From positions 1 through 64,000 of the forward strand of contig NZ_JAMBOO010000017.1 in NCBI RefSeq assembly GCF_023715895.1: DNA of 64,000 nt, in the 5' to 3' direction. Both the position numbers and the translations under genes were made by a program. The notes below the pieces were generated by a model. It saw only the letters and a program-made list of their open reading frames with translations. It did no database searches and was not told the DNA's origin. Below, in pieces: positions 17,545 through 26,620 of the stretch. Source of the stretch: Domibacillus indicus. Its GTDB lineage: Bacteria > Bacillota > Bacilli > Bacillales > Domibacillaceae. Position 1 is the stretch's first letter. Every line of letters starts with the position of its first letter.

Positions 17545-17590
17545 CAAAAAAGCAAAAGCGACCTTTCAGAAAAGGAAAGGTCGCTTTACA
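17545..17590. terminator. bidirectional terminator
   Basis: Perfect 13-bp stem AAAGCGACCTTTC / GAAAGGTCGCTTT. The T-run on the minus strand ends the sigma54 activator gene. Confidence 0.85.
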
Positions 17591-17635
17591 GTTATTTTTT
17601 CCTTTTTTTCACCAGGCTCGAACCGCCCCCTCGCT

Positions 17636-19399
17636 TCACAACTCATACTTCTTCATTTTAAGATACAGTGTATTGCGACTAATCTTCAATATCCTCGCAG
17701 CTTTGCTTATATTCCATCCAGCAGATGTTAGTGCTTGAGTGATGGCCTCTTTTTCCGTCTGCCTGAGTGAAGACAGTTTTTTTTCTACAATTGCTAATTG
17801 CTGAGTTTGTTGTTCATACACATCTTCAAAGTGTAAATCATCCGCCTTAATCTCGTTTCCTACGGCCAAAAAGGAGGCTTGGATAAGGACACTTTTAAGT
17901 TCTCTGATGTTTCCTGGCCAATGATAGGCGAGGATTTTTTGCTTTGCTTCCTCCGATAACGAGACTGGTGAATGGTCTAATGTATTAATGAAATGCTCGG
18001 TTAATTCAAGGATGTCGGTTCTGTCTTTCAGCGGCGGGAGGGTAATGAAAATCCCTTTAAGCCGGTAGTATAAGTCCTCTCGAAAGCGTCCTGCTTTAAT
18101 TTCTTCACGTAAGTTTTTGTTTGTAGCCGCGATAACCCTTGTGTTGATCGGGATGACTTTCACACCGCCGACTCGTGTAACAATACTTTCTTGTAAGACA
18201 CGGAGTAAAGCTGCTTGGGCCTTTAAGGACATATCGCCAATTTCGTCGAGAAAGATGGTTCCGCCGTTTGCTGCTTCAAATTTGCCCGGAGATCCTTTGT
18301 GATTCGCCCCTGTAAATGCCCCCTTTTCGTAGCCAAATAATTCACTTTCGATAAGATTTTCTGGGATCGCGCTACAATTCACAGCGACAAATGGTTTCCC
18401 GAATCGTGAGCCATGGCTATGTAATGATTGTGCAATAAGTTCCTTTCCTGTTCCACTTTTCCCGTAAATAATGACAGGGTAATCAAAAAAAGCCGCCTTT
18501 GTTATCATGTTTCGAACCTTTTCTATTTTGGGACAAGAGCCAATGATATCTGAGGTGCTGTATAGTTTTTTTGCCGTCTCGTCCTTCTTGTTTGCTTCGT
18601 TTAAAGAAACAACGGAGCTGTAAACTTTTTGTGATTGATCAGAGATGATTTCAACCGAGTAACCTTTTCCGACATGAAACTCATCCCCGATGCAATCTTC
18701 CCCTAAAATAAAACGGGCTTTTTGATTGGCACGAATAATCGTATTTTCACGGTCAAGGGTAAGAAGCGGAACGGTTGATAAGTTTGATGTTAGCTCAAGT
18801 TCTTTTAATGCTAACACCTTTTCTTGCTTAGTCTGGTCAAGAAGCAGCCGGGTCTGTAAACTTTCGGCCATCATCGTTGTTAAGGAAATCGTAAAAAGGT
18901 GATACATCTCTTTTTTTGCACTAATATTAACCGCACCTATTAACTCTCCAGTTGGAGAATAAATGGGACTTGCTGCACAGGTAAGAAAGTGATTTTTCAC
19001 GTAGAAATGGTGCTCAGCGTGCGTAATGATTGGTTTCTTTTCGTAGATGGCGAGTCCCATCGCATTGGTGCCTTTTCTTTTTTCAGACCAATTGGAACCA
19101 ACTGGCAAATAATCAATCGTCTCATTATTATCCAGATGGCCTACTTTGTGAATAATGGTTCCATTCCGATCAACAATCACTGTGACGAGTCCTTGGGAGT
19201 GAATGGCAGGATAAAGGTTTTCTAAAATTAATGTTGCGTGCCGAATCATCGACTGATTTTCAGTTAATACCTCTTGTAAGGCACTACCGGTTAAAATCGA
19301 GTCATCCATAGGGTCGGAGGGTGAAAGTCCAAAATTTTGACAACGTTTCCAAGAACGGTTGATTATATCAACCCGCTCGACAAGGTTCTCCTGTGGCAT
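17636..19399 (-). CDS. sigma54-dependent transcriptional activator (AcoR-like)
   Basis: 587 residues. Order: an N-terminal GAF-like sensor domain (about 60-190), a short PAS-like segment (about 205-260), the sigma54 AAA+ domain with Walker A (GKSGTGKE), the GAFTGA loop (YEKGAFTGANHKG), Walker B (GGTIFLDEIGDM) and an R-finger region, then a C-terminal Fis-type HTH (NISKAARILKISRNTLYLKM). Strong site AAAGGGGGAC before the ATG. It is divergent from a sigma54 promoter that drives formaldehyde dehydrogenase, so it almost certainly activates that operon in response to a small ligand such as an alcohol or aldehyde. Confidence 0.93.
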   Translation of the reverse strand: MPQENLVERVDIINRSWKRCQNFGLSPSDPMDDSILTGSALQEVLTENQSMIRHATLILENLYPAIHSQGLVTVIVDRNGTIIHKVGHLDNNETIDYLPVGSNWSEKRKGTNAMGLAIYEKKPIITHAEHHFYVKNHFLTCAASPIYSPTGELIGAVNISAKKEMYHLFTISLTTMMAESLQTRLLLDQTKQEKVLALKELELTSNLSTVPLLTLDRENTIIRANQKARFILGEDCIGDEFHVGKGYSVEIISDQSQKVYSSVVSLNEANKKDETAKKLYSTSDIIGSCPKIEKVRNMITKAAFFDYPVIIYGKSGTGKELIAQSLHSHGSRFGKPFVAVNCSAIPENLIESELFGYEKGAFTGANHKGSPGKFEAANGGTIFLDEIGDMSLKAQAALLRVLQESIVTRVGGVKVIPINTRVIAATNKNLREEIKAGRFREDLYYRLKGIFITLPPLKDRTDILELTEHFINTLDHSPVSLSEEAKQKILAYHWPGNIRELKSVLIQASFLAVGNEIKADDLHFEDVYEQQTQQLAIVEKKLSSLRQTEKEAITQALTSAGWNISKAARILKISRNTLYLKMKKYEL

Positions 19400-19477
19400 T
19401 TGCTTGTCCCCCTTTAAATAGTAACGTTTACTTTAAATTTATTATACTATTTGGATAAATATTTCCAAGTTCAAATG

Positions 19478-19508
19478 AACAACTGTCCTAAAATAGGACA
19501 GGGTTGTT
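19478..19508. promoter_or_regulatory. candidate upstream activating sequence
   Basis: TGTCCTA-AAA-TAGGACA is a perfect palindrome, and the outer arms AACAAC / GTTGTT extend it. It lies about 70 bp upstream of the -24 element, a normal place for a sigma54 activator binding site. Confidence 0.65.
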
Positions 19509-19576
19509 GTTCAGAAAATAAGCAGGTTTAATAATCACTCATCATAAAAAGGGGCTTTAAACAAAAACTTGGATCA

Positions 19577-19592
19577 TGGCGCGATTCTTGCA
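19577..19592 (+). promoter_or_regulatory. sigma54 (-24/-12) promoter
   Basis: TGGCGCGATTCTTGCA fits TGGCRC-N5-TTGCA exactly in spacing, with GG and GC at the required positions. It precedes the dehydrogenase ATG by about 50 nt and excludes the upstream in-frame start at 19569. Confidence 0.9.
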
Positions 19593-19640
19593 AGATATAA
19601 AGTGAACTGCCTGACATTTATCTTAAGGGGGAATTGCAAA

Positions 19641-20855
19641 ATGAGTGGAAACAAAGCAGTCGCGTATGTGAAGCCAGGCAAGGTGGAAATACAGGACATA
19701 GGTTATCCCGATTTAGTGTTAAGAGACGGCCCAGGTGTTAATCCACTGAATGTTGGTCGTAAATGTAACCATGGTGTGATTTTAAAGGTTGTCACAACGA
19801 ACATTTGTGGAAGCGATCAGCATATGGTGCGCGGAAGAACGACTGCTCCAACTGGACTTGTTCTTGGACATGAAATTACAGGTGAAGTCATTGAAGTTGG
19901 AAGCGATGTTGAGTTCATTAAAAAAGGCGATCTCGTATCTGTTCCATTTAATATTGCTTGTGGGCGCTGTCGTAGTTGTAAAGAGCGTGACACTCATATT
20001 TGTGAAAATGTAAATCCTGATCGTCCAGGTTCAGCGTATGGCTATGTTGATATGGGCGGATGGGTCGGAGGTCAGTCTGAATATGTTATGGTTCCGTATG
20101 CTGATTTCCAGTTATTAAAATTCCCAGATAAAGATCAGGCAATGGAAAAAATAAAAGATTTAACAATGCTCTCAGATATTTTTCCAACAGGTTATCACGG
20201 TGCAGTCAGTGCAGGGGTCAAACCAGGCTCGACGGTTTATATTGCTGGAGCAGGTCCAGTTGGGTTAGCAGCAGCGCACTCAGCTCAATTACTCGGTGCG
20301 GCTGTTGTCATTGTCGGTGACCTGAACGGGGATCGGCTTCAACAAGCAAAAAGCTTTGGATGTGAAACCGTAAACCTTCGTGAACATCCGGATCTTGGTG
20401 AGCAAATCGAACAAATTTTAGGGGTTCCTGAAGTCGACTGCGCCGTTGACTGCGTGGGATTTGAAGCGTCAGGACATGGAGCAAATGCAGGGGAAGCGCC
20501 GGCAACCGTACTTAATTCAATTATGACCGTAACACGTGCTGGCGGGAAACTTGGTATTCCAGGGCTTTATGTAACAGGGGATCCTGGTGGAATTGATGAA
20601 GATGCACGAATCGGGACATTAAAGGTGCGTCTTGGCCTTGGTTGGGCAAAAGCACATACCTTTGTAACTGGGCAAACACCTGTGATGAAATACCACCGTG
20701 ACTTAATGGCAGCGATTTTAAGTGGAAGAGCACAAATTGCGAAAGCCGTAAATGCAACCGTTATTTCTTTAGAAGATGCGCCAAGAGGGTACCAAGAGTT
20801 TGATCAAGGTGCAGCGAGAAAGTATGTCATTGACCCTCACGGACTTGTAAAATAA
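19641..20855 (+). CDS. fdhA: glutathione-independent formaldehyde dehydrogenase (zinc-dependent MDR family)
   Basis: 404 residues from the ATG at 19641, which has AAGGGGG upstream and lies after the sigma54 promoter. It carries the catalytic zinc motif (NICGSDQHM, GHEITGEV), the four-Cys structural zinc loop (CGRCRSCKERDTHIC) and an NAD-binding Rossmann motif (IAGAGPVGLAAA). The pattern GYVDMGGWVGGQSEYV and the length match Pseudomonas putida-type formaldehyde dismutase/dehydrogenase. It should oxidise formaldehyde to formate with NAD. Thirteen bases separate it from an aquaporin gene. Confidence 0.92.
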   Translation: MSGNKAVAYVKPGKVEIQDIGYPDLVLRDGPGVNPLNVGRKCNHGVILKVVTTNICGSDQHMVRGRTTAPTGLVLGHEITGEVIEVGSDVEFIKKGDLVSVPFNIACGRCRSCKERDTHICENVNPDRPGSAYGYVDMGGWVGGQSEYVMVPYADFQLLKFPDKDQAMEKIKDLTMLSDIFPTGYHGAVSAGVKPGSTVYIAGAGPVGLAAAHSAQLLGAAVVIVGDLNGDRLQQAKSFGCETVNLREHPDLGEQIEQILGVPEVDCAVDCVGFEASGHGANAGEAPATVLNSIMTVTRAGGKLGIPGLYVTGDPGGIDEDARIGTLKVRLGLGWAKAHTFVTGQTPVMKYHRDLMAAILSGRAQIAKAVNATVISLEDAPRGYQEFDQGAARKYVIDPHGLVK

Positions 20856-20867
20856 AGGAGGTCTGTC

Positions 20868-21623
20868 ATGGAACCCCCAGTTCTGTTCAAACGATGTGTG
20901 GCTGAAGGTATCGGAACTGCTTTACTCGTACTCATTGGTGCTGGAACTGCGGCGTTTAATGGGGTCATTACAACAAGTAATAATGCGGCGACGACGCTTG
21001 CGGATATCGGCGTAATAAGTGTTGCCTTTGCGATTGTCGTCATGGCGATGATTTTTACAATCGGAAAAATCTCCGGCTGCCATATTAATCCTGCCGTTAC
21101 AATTGGTTTAGCAGCCACTGGTCACTTTGCCTGGAAAGAAGTTCCCGCATACCTCATTGCTCAGTGCGTTGGCGGTATCATCGGTGCAATGGCGATTGTT
21201 GCTGTTCTTGGAATGGACGGTCTTCACCTTGGAGGGTTAGGTGCAACATCACTTGGTCCAAGTACGGGCTATGTACAGGGGATGGTTGTGGAAGCGATCG
21301 CAGCATTTGTACTTATGTTTGTGATTATGGGGATTGCTGTTGATTCGGACGCCCCGGGAAATTGGGCAGGGCTTGTGATTGGATTGACGGTAGGGGGACT
21401 GATCATGTTAACAGCTGGGGCAACTGGCGCTTCGTTTAACCCCGCTCGGACATTTGGCCCCTATGTGATAAATAGCTTAGCAGGTGGCAATATCAGCTGG
21501 GCACAGTTTCCAGTTTATGTGATTGGACCGATTATCGGTGCGATAGGGGGAGCCGTTGCTTATAAAGGGTTAACAACAAAGCAGCAGGTGGCCGGGTCTG
21601 CCCCCCGCTCTGTTAAAGTGTGA
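20868..21623 (+). CDS. MIP family channel (aquaporin/glycerol facilitator)
   Basis: 251 residues, six predicted membrane helices and both NPA half-helices: HINPAVT (about 68-74) and SFNPART (about 188-194). The ribosome site AAAGGAGG shows it is in the same transcript as the formaldehyde dehydrogenase. Arg follows the second NPA. The pairing suggests passage of a small uncharged solute (methanol, formaldehyde hydrate or water) coupled to its oxidation; the conducted solute is inferred. Confidence 0.9.
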   Translation: MEPPVLFKRCVAEGIGTALLVLIGAGTAAFNGVITTSNNAATTLADIGVISVAFAIVVMAMIFTIGKISGCHINPAVTIGLAATGHFAWKEVPAYLIAQCVGGIIGAMAIVAVLGMDGLHLGGLGATSLGPSTGYVQGMVVEAIAAFVLMFVIMGIAVDSDAPGNWAGLVIGLTVGGLIMLTAGATGASFNPARTFGPYVINSLAGGNISWAQFPVYVIGPIIGAIGGAVAYKGLTTKQQVAGSAPRSVKV

Positions 21624-21736
21624 AGCGTTAAAGTGTTTGAGAAGTACGGGACGGTTCGATACCTCCAATTAACCAATTTTAGTTAAGGGCAAAATTTCAA
21701 GTTCAAAACTTAAATCTAATGAATTCTAACACTGAA

Positions 21737-21763
21737 GGGGGAAAACCTTTGCGGTTTTCTCCT
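21737..21763. terminator. inverted repeat between convergent genes
   Basis: GGGGGAAAACC / GGTTTTCTCC with a short loop lies between the aquaporin stop and the stop of the SLH gene. T-rich on the plus side only weakly. Confidence 0.5.
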
Positions 21764-23429
21764 ATTCAACAATTTTAAAATCAGTTGATTTCCCTAGAGG
21801 GTGCGCAACTCGATAAACTCCTGCTGTAAGAGGCTGCTTAAATGAACGTGCATCAAGAGAGATACCTGCTGTAGCAGTTGTATTAGGCATTAAAGTTTCG
21901 ACGATACCAGGAAAAGCTAATTCATCACTGTACTCCACTGTAACCCATTGATTATCTAGCTTTTTTTGAAGAAAGCTCGGCGGCGAATAAGAGTATGATT
22001 TACTATCCATATTCGATATAGTGATTTTAATACTCTTATCGGTGGACAGATCATAAATATCTTTATCTACCTTAATTGAGACATTAAGTTCATCTGATGG
22101 ATTGCTATTGATTTTGTCCGAAAGTTTGTTCTTTACGTGCTCGGCAATGATGTCATTTGCTTTTGGAGTCATATGGATTCCTGTCTTATCATCAAGCAGG
22201 CCACTGCTGCCAAGCAAATAATCAGTTGCACCGCCAGCTTTTTCAACGAGGATATTATGAACATCTACAAGTGGAACACCCTGATCCTTGGCAACTTGAC
22301 GGATGATATCGTTATAGCTGTTAATCCAGTTGCGTAAGCCATCTTTATCAGTGTATAAAGGTGCAATGTTCTTGTTTTTGGTTACAATCTGGGAATTGTA
22401 GTAAATTCCTTCGATAACCGGAGGATTCGTCATTAGGACTACTTCAATGTCTCTTGCTTTAAGCTGGAAAACCATGCTGGTAAGATTCTGTTTAAAAATC
22501 ACTTTGCTTACCTGCGGCTGGCCATTATCAAGTAACAAGGCGTCATTAATCCCAAACATAATTGTTACGGCCTTAGGATTTACATCAAGCACTTTCTCTT
22601 TAAAACGTACTGCCCCTTGTTCTGTGGTGTTTCCTCTCACCCCTGCATTATATATAGTAGAATTTATTCCCTCGCCGTAAACAGCCGCTACCTGGTCCGT
22701 CCACTTATTTCCTAGAGACTCTGGAAACTGTTTTTCAAAATAGAATCCTTCTGTATTGCTGTCGCCAAATGCAACAAAACCATGCTTTTCTTCGGCTGGG
22801 AGCGGTGAGTATGGTGGCAGCAGGCTAATTCTATACATCAGTAAAGCCAACTGTCCTCTTGTTAAAGGATCGTTTGTGCCAAACTTCGTATCATTGATTC
22901 CCAGGATAACACCTTTATTGACTAATGCCTGTACAGCTCTTTCGTATCGAGGCGAAATGTCTGTAAATGAAGTTGTTCCATCGGCATCCGGAAGTTGATA
23001 GCCAAAGGCTCTGTAAAGCATGATCGCCGCCTCGCCCCGTGTAATATTGTCTCCGGCCCCAAAGTATGTATCTGTTTTGCCGTTCATAATGCCGTTATAT
23101 TTAAGGAACGAAACAATGTTAACTGCACGAGGTGGGAGATCTCTGAATCCGGATTTAGGAATGTTTGGATTGCTTTGATCAACGTTTAAATACTTTCCAA
23201 GGATTACAGCCGCATTCACTCGTGTGATTGGATCTCTTACGCCGAATTTTGTAGCGCTAATACCTTTAGTAATTCCATTGTCGTAGAGAAACTCTACAGC
23301 TTTTGAGTATTCCGTTCCGTTTACATCAGTAAATGGTGTGGGATCTTCTGCAAACGCGGGTGAGATTGAAGAGGAAAATATGGTTCCGGCAAGTAACGTG
23401 GCAGCTAAAATGTTCAATGGCTTTTTCAT
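21762..23429 (-). CDS. S-layer-anchored SGNH/GDSL hydrolase
   Basis: 555 residues with a signal peptide (ILAATLLAGTIFSSS, end SPAFAEDP). Three SLH repeats (about 35-210; FTDVNGTEYSKAVEFLYDNG, TRGEAAIMLYRAFG, TRGQLALLMYRIS) would hold it on the pyruvylated wall polymer. An SGNH hydrolase domain follows (FGDSNTEG block I with Ser, GNTTEQ, MFGINDA, final IHMTPKAND with Asp/His-type block V). The last ~100 residues (NVSIKVDKDIYDLSTD ... GVYRV) resemble the BsuPI proteinase-inhibitor/immunoglobulin-like fold. Probably a cell-surface esterase or lipase; substrate unknown. Confidence 0.88.
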   Translation of the reverse strand: MKKPLNILAATLLAGTIFSSSISPAFAEDPTPFTDVNGTEYSKAVEFLYDNGITKGISATKFGVRDPITRVNAAVILGKYLNVDQSNPNIPKSGFRDLPPRAVNIVSFLKYNGIMNGKTDTYFGAGDNITRGEAAIMLYRAFGYQLPDADGTTSFTDISPRYERAVQALVNKGVILGINDTKFGTNDPLTRGQLALLMYRISLLPPYSPLPAEEKHGFVAFGDSNTEGFYFEKQFPESLGNKWTDQVAAVYGEGINSTIYNAGVRGNTTEQGAVRFKEKVLDVNPKAVTIMFGINDALLLDNGQPQVSKVIFKQNLTSMVFQLKARDIEVVLMTNPPVIEGIYYNSQIVTKNKNIAPLYTDKDGLRNWINSYNDIIRQVAKDQGVPLVDVHNILVEKAGGATDYLLGSSGLLDDKTGIHMTPKANDIIAEHVKNKLSDKINSNPSDELNVSIKVDKDIYDLSTDKSIKITISNMDSKSYSYSPPSFLQKKLDNQWVTVEYSDELAFPGIVETLMPNTTATAGISLDARSFKQPLTAGVYRVAHPLGKSTDFKIVE

Positions 23430-23888
23430 GGTTGTTTTCTCCTGTTATGTAATTTGCTAGTATCTATTATAACAGAATAAACTTACGGGTAGTTCCTCTA
23501 CATTTAGAAGTTAAAGCGGAAAAATTTTGAATTAGATTTTAAATGCAATGCTGAAATTAAATCAGAATCAAACTGTAAGTTAAAAGTAGCTTTGCCGGCA
23601 ATTTAGGAAGAAGAGTAGAAATAGACTCTTATTTTTAATGATTTACCAAATAAGCTGAAACTTTTCTTGCTTTACTCTCTGTATTTTCTTAATGCCTGGT
23701 AGGTATGATCATTTCCTATCCGAAATTATTTTTTGAAAAAACTATACAATTTTTGAATCGGAAGGTAAATGAAACTGTTATAGCGTAAGGTGAATCAATT
23801 GAAGAGCTGATAAAGGGAGGTTGAGAGAAACGAGAGTATTAAGGAAAAAGCCAGAGCAATTAAAGAGCAGTAGCTAAAACGTAAACAA
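23430..23888. other. intergenic stretch without a gene
   Basis: AT-rich. It contains the promoter region of the SLH gene and fragments with stops in every frame. No structured element besides the terminator at 23890. Confidence 0.4.
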
Positions 23889-23889
23889 T

Positions 23890-23931
23890 AAGAAAAGCCA
23901 TATCAGTGCAGTAACTGATATGGCTTTTCTT
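23890..23931. terminator. bidirectional terminator after the nuclease gene
   Basis: Perfect 17-bp stem AGAAAAGCCATATCAGT / ACTGATATGGCTTTTCT with a 6-nt loop. Confidence 0.85.
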
Positions 23932-23951
23932 TATAAATCAATATTTCTTTC

Positions 23952-24722
23952 TTATCTTTCACAAGCCCATCCGTCTTTATCGCGATCATGCTTAGCATCA
24001 TAGGCAGGGTGGCCTTTCTTAACACCATTTGGGTACTTCTTGCGAAGCTCTGTGCAGTTCTTAAATGTTTCTTTCTTTGGAGCCGGAGCTGGTTTTGGAG
24101 CTGGCTTCGGTGCAGGAGCTGGTGTTGGTTTTGGAGCCGGCTTAACAGGAGCCGGGGCTGGTTTTGGCGCGCATCCGCCTTTAATTGCATTTGAATTTGA
24201 CCAGATTCCTTTTTTGGCTGATTTCGCTTTGGTTTCACTTTCCTGCAGTTTCTTTAGGTATTTTGTGTTTGGTTCAAAAACAGCAATTCTGGCTAATCCA
24301 TTTTGAATCAGCAGCTCATTAAACATGGTTTCATTCACATAGACGTAAGCAAGAAGGCGGCCATATTGATCCCGAGTATCTTTATCAAGCTCAATGCTGA
24401 CTGTCTTCGTTTTATCAAGTAAGTATTTCTTTGTATAAGCAGCTGCTTCTGGACCATACAGTTGAACGCATTTATTTGGATCTTTCGTTTCTGGTGTATC
24501 AATCAAGATCATGCGGACTGTTTCTGTTCTTCCTTTGTATACAACTTTGACTGTATCGCCGTCGACCACTTCTTTAACAGTCACTTTAGCTGCTGTTTTT
24601 GGCAATGCAGCTTCAGCTGTTTGAATGGATTGATCTGCGGCAAATGGCACGTAAGAACCAGCGACTAGTGATAAAGAGAGAAGAGAGGCAGTAAGCGGTT
24701 TGAAAAACTTAGATTTAAACAT
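23952..24722 (-). CDS. secreted thermonuclease with Pro/Ala linker and Excalibur domain
   Basis: 256 residues. A signal peptide (FFKPLTASLLSLSLVAG) is followed by an SNase-like domain at about 45-165 with the catalytic residues of staphylococcal nuclease: RMILIDTPET (Arg and Glu) and DQYGRLLAYVY (second Arg). A PAPAPKPAP-type linker (about 190-215) and a C-terminal Excalibur domain (FKNCTELRKKYPNG ... HDRDKDGWACER) follow. Calcium-dependent degradation of extracellular DNA/RNA is the expected role. A dead, truncated paralogue lies at 1719-1955. Confidence 0.93.
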   Translation of the reverse strand: MFKSKFFKPLTASLLSLSLVAGSYVPFAADQSIQTAEAALPKTAAKVTVKEVVDGDTVKVVYKGRTETVRMILIDTPETKDPNKCVQLYGPEAAAYTKKYLLDKTKTVSIELDKDTRDQYGRLLAYVYVNETMFNELLIQNGLARIAVFEPNTKYLKKLQESETKAKSAKKGIWSNSNAIKGGCAPKPAPAPVKPAPKPTPAPAPKPAPKPAPAPKKETFKNCTELRKKYPNGVKKGHPAYDAKHDRDKDGWACER

Positions 24723-25301
24723 GTTTTTTGCTCCTTAAAAAGTTATATAATCCAGAGTCAGGGGCGACATGATGAGTATTGAGGTTCTCATTTAAGTAAT
24801 AAAAAGCGTACAAAAACAAGATATGTTTGGATTTGGTAAAGAAAGGACCTTCTGTATTTTCCTATAAAAACAAGTAAAATTCTATAACTTTAGTTCGACA
24901 AATCACGACAAAAGAAGTGAACAGCAATCTTATCTACATTTTTATGTAAATTCAACAGGTAGTTGAGAGGTGGATAACAATCAGTTTTTTAGAAAAAAGG
25001 ACGATTCTTTAAACAAAAAAATATTAAAAAGTAATAAAAAAATGAAAATAAAGATTATAAAGGCAAAAATCGGGTAACCCAATAAAGAATATGAATCATC
25101 TATTATCTCAATTAGTTGAAGGCTTTTTTTGCGTGAAATGTTATTTTCATAATCTTTATGGTTCATTGCTAAAAAGATAGTATATCGAAACTTAAAAATT
25201 GTTGAGTTTAAAAAATGAAGGTTTTAATGCATCACTACATAATTGACACTTTACTTATCGGTAGTAATGTTTCAAAAAATATAGTGAAAAGAGGGCGAAA
25301 G
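24723..25301. other. intergenic region, possible tiny membrane peptide
   Basis: AT-rich spacer. On the minus strand 24981-25166 could encode a 61-residue peptide with one strongly hydrophobic helix (PIFAFIIFIFIFLLLF), but it has no clear ribosome site, so I do not call it a gene. Confidence 0.4.
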
Positions 25302-25778
25302 ATGAAGAAATGGTTCTCAGGATTTGCAGTGGTTTCATTTTTATTAATGGCGTTTGCAAGCGGTTCCTTAGCGGCACCTGCGGATGACAGAGATTGTCCA
25401 CAGTTTTCAAGCAATCAGGAAGTTATGCAATTTTGGTATGACAATGGATACAGCGCTTCTAATGATCCGCATGATTTAGACCGTGACAATGACGGAGCCC
25501 CTTGTGAAGTGAGTTCATCAGAGTACAACGACTTTGTTGCTTCCCAGGAAAGCAATGACTCTACATCTAACAGCAATGATTCTACATCAGAAAACACGGA
25601 TTCATCATCTGATAGTACTTCTGAGGATCAGAGCAATGCTAACACTCAACAATCAAATGCAGCAGGTGAAAAAATGCCTGATACGGCTACCAATGATGTC
25701 GGGATGATAGGAATGGCCGCTGTTATGGCTGCAGCTGGCGGAGCCCTTCTTATCCGCCGCAAAAAAGTGAAAGAGTAA
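25302..25778 (+). CDS. sortase-anchored Excalibur surface protein
   Basis: 158 residues from the ATG at 25302 (GAGGGCG site); an upstream in-frame start adds 29 residues and spoils the signal peptide. Signal peptide (WFSGFAVVSFLLMAFASG), then an Excalibur domain (RDCPQFSSNQEVMQFWYDNG ... DLDRDNDGAPCE), a Ser/Asn/Asp-rich linker, and a C-terminal sorting signal: MPDTATNDVG, a hydrophobic helix and RRKKVKE. The motif is like the LPDTA-type signals used by class D sortases. The gene for such a sortase follows at once. Confidence 0.9.
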   Translation: MKKWFSGFAVVSFLLMAFASGSLAAPADDRDCPQFSSNQEVMQFWYDNGYSASNDPHDLDRDNDGAPCEVSSSEYNDFVASQESNDSTSNSNDSTSENTDSSSDSTSEDQSNANTQQSNAAGEKMPDTATNDVGMIGMAAVMAAAGGALLIRRKKVKE

Positions 25779-25784
25779 CAAGAG

Positions 25785-25808
25785 CGACAGGGCAACCTGT
25801 CGTTTTTT
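25785..25808 (+). terminator. terminator or attenuator between substrate and sortase genes
   Basis: CGACAGG / CCTGTCG with GCAA loop and T6. It may lower sortase expression relative to its substrate if the two genes share a transcript. Confidence 0.75.
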
Positions 25809-25854
25809 ATAGGTGGTAAAAAGATAATTACATACGGTCAACGGAGGTGTTATT

Positions 25855-26487
25855 TTGAGAAAAACAATAGGCATTTTCTTGTTGATAGCTGGATTGGTTC
25901 TCGGGGTCTCTAATTTTGTAAGCTGGCAGGAAGGCCGTTCATCAGCTGAAAATATGACAACAGAAGAAGTAGCCCACTATAACCGGATTAAAAATACTTC
26001 TGAGAAAACAACGGACGACCGAAAAGTTACACCTTCTCCACAGTCGACGAGTAAAGAAAAGGTTACGATAAACAATCAGCATATACTAGGTGAAAAAGTA
26101 GGTATGCTTGTAATTCCAAAAATCCAACAAAAATATCAGATATTTTGGGGAACCGATGAAAAGGTGCTGAAAAAGGGAGTAGGGATGTTTGACAGCAAAA
26201 GAACGACACCTCCCGGGGAAAAACATACAGTGTTAAGCGGTCATAGAGATACAGTTTTTGTTCGATTAGGTGAATTGGAAATAGGTGATTCTTTGGTGGT
26301 GGAATATGACAACCAAACCTATCATTATATTATTCAAAAGATATGGATTACAAACAAAGAAGACCGCTCGGTAATAGTGGATAAAGAAGAACCTACATTA
26401 ACGCTCACGACATGTTATCCTTTTTCCTATGTAGGGAATGCCCCCGACCGGTATATCATTCAAGCAGTTCTATCAAAACCAGCCTGA
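25855..26487 (+). CDS. srtD: class D sortase
   Basis: 210 residues with a TTG start after GGAGGTG. An N-terminal membrane anchor (IGIFLLIAGLVLGVSNFV) is followed by the sortase beta-barrel with catalytic His (VLSGHRDTVF), Cys (LTLTTCYPF) and Arg (NAPDRYIIQA). Size and TLTTC motif place it with class D (YhcS-like) sortases. The dedicated substrate is the Excalibur protein immediately upstream. Confidence 0.92.
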   Translation: MRKTIGIFLLIAGLVLGVSNFVSWQEGRSSAENMTTEEVAHYNRIKNTSEKTTDDRKVTPSPQSTSKEKVTINNQHILGEKVGMLVIPKIQQKYQIFWGTDEKVLKKGVGMFDSKRTTPPGEKHTVLSGHRDTVFVRLGELEIGDSLVVEYDNQTYHYIIQKIWITNKEDRSVIVDKEEPTLTLTTCYPFSYVGNAPDRYIIQAVLSKPA

Positions 26488-26540
26488 TAAAACAAGCAAG
26501 CCGCAGAATAAATTTGCTTGCAATATCCACAGAGAAAAAG

Positions 26541-26575
26541 AAAGACCCTATCAGTCAAGGAACTGATAGGGCTTT
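26541..26575. terminator. bidirectional terminator
   Basis: CCCTATCAGT / ACTGATAGGG flanked by AAAG and CTTTC, between the convergent sortase and GIY-YIG genes. Confidence 0.8.
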
Positions 26576-26620
26576 CTGTGTTGTAAGTAGAAATCTTTCT
26601 ATGTTGTATCGAATAATGAA

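Noticed and set aside
19569-19640. 24 extra N-terminal codons for the formaldehyde dehydrogenase
   Set aside because: They overlap the sigma54 promoter, and the ATG at 19641 has a strong ribosome site and matches the family start.
23903-24238. 111-aa Gln/Pro/Leu-rich frame opposite in phase to the nuclease gene
   Set aside because: It arises from the Pro/Ala linker repeats of the nuclease read in another frame.
24040-24306. 88-aa Gly/Ala-rich plus-strand frame
   Set aside because: Antisense of the nuclease linker; no ribosome site.
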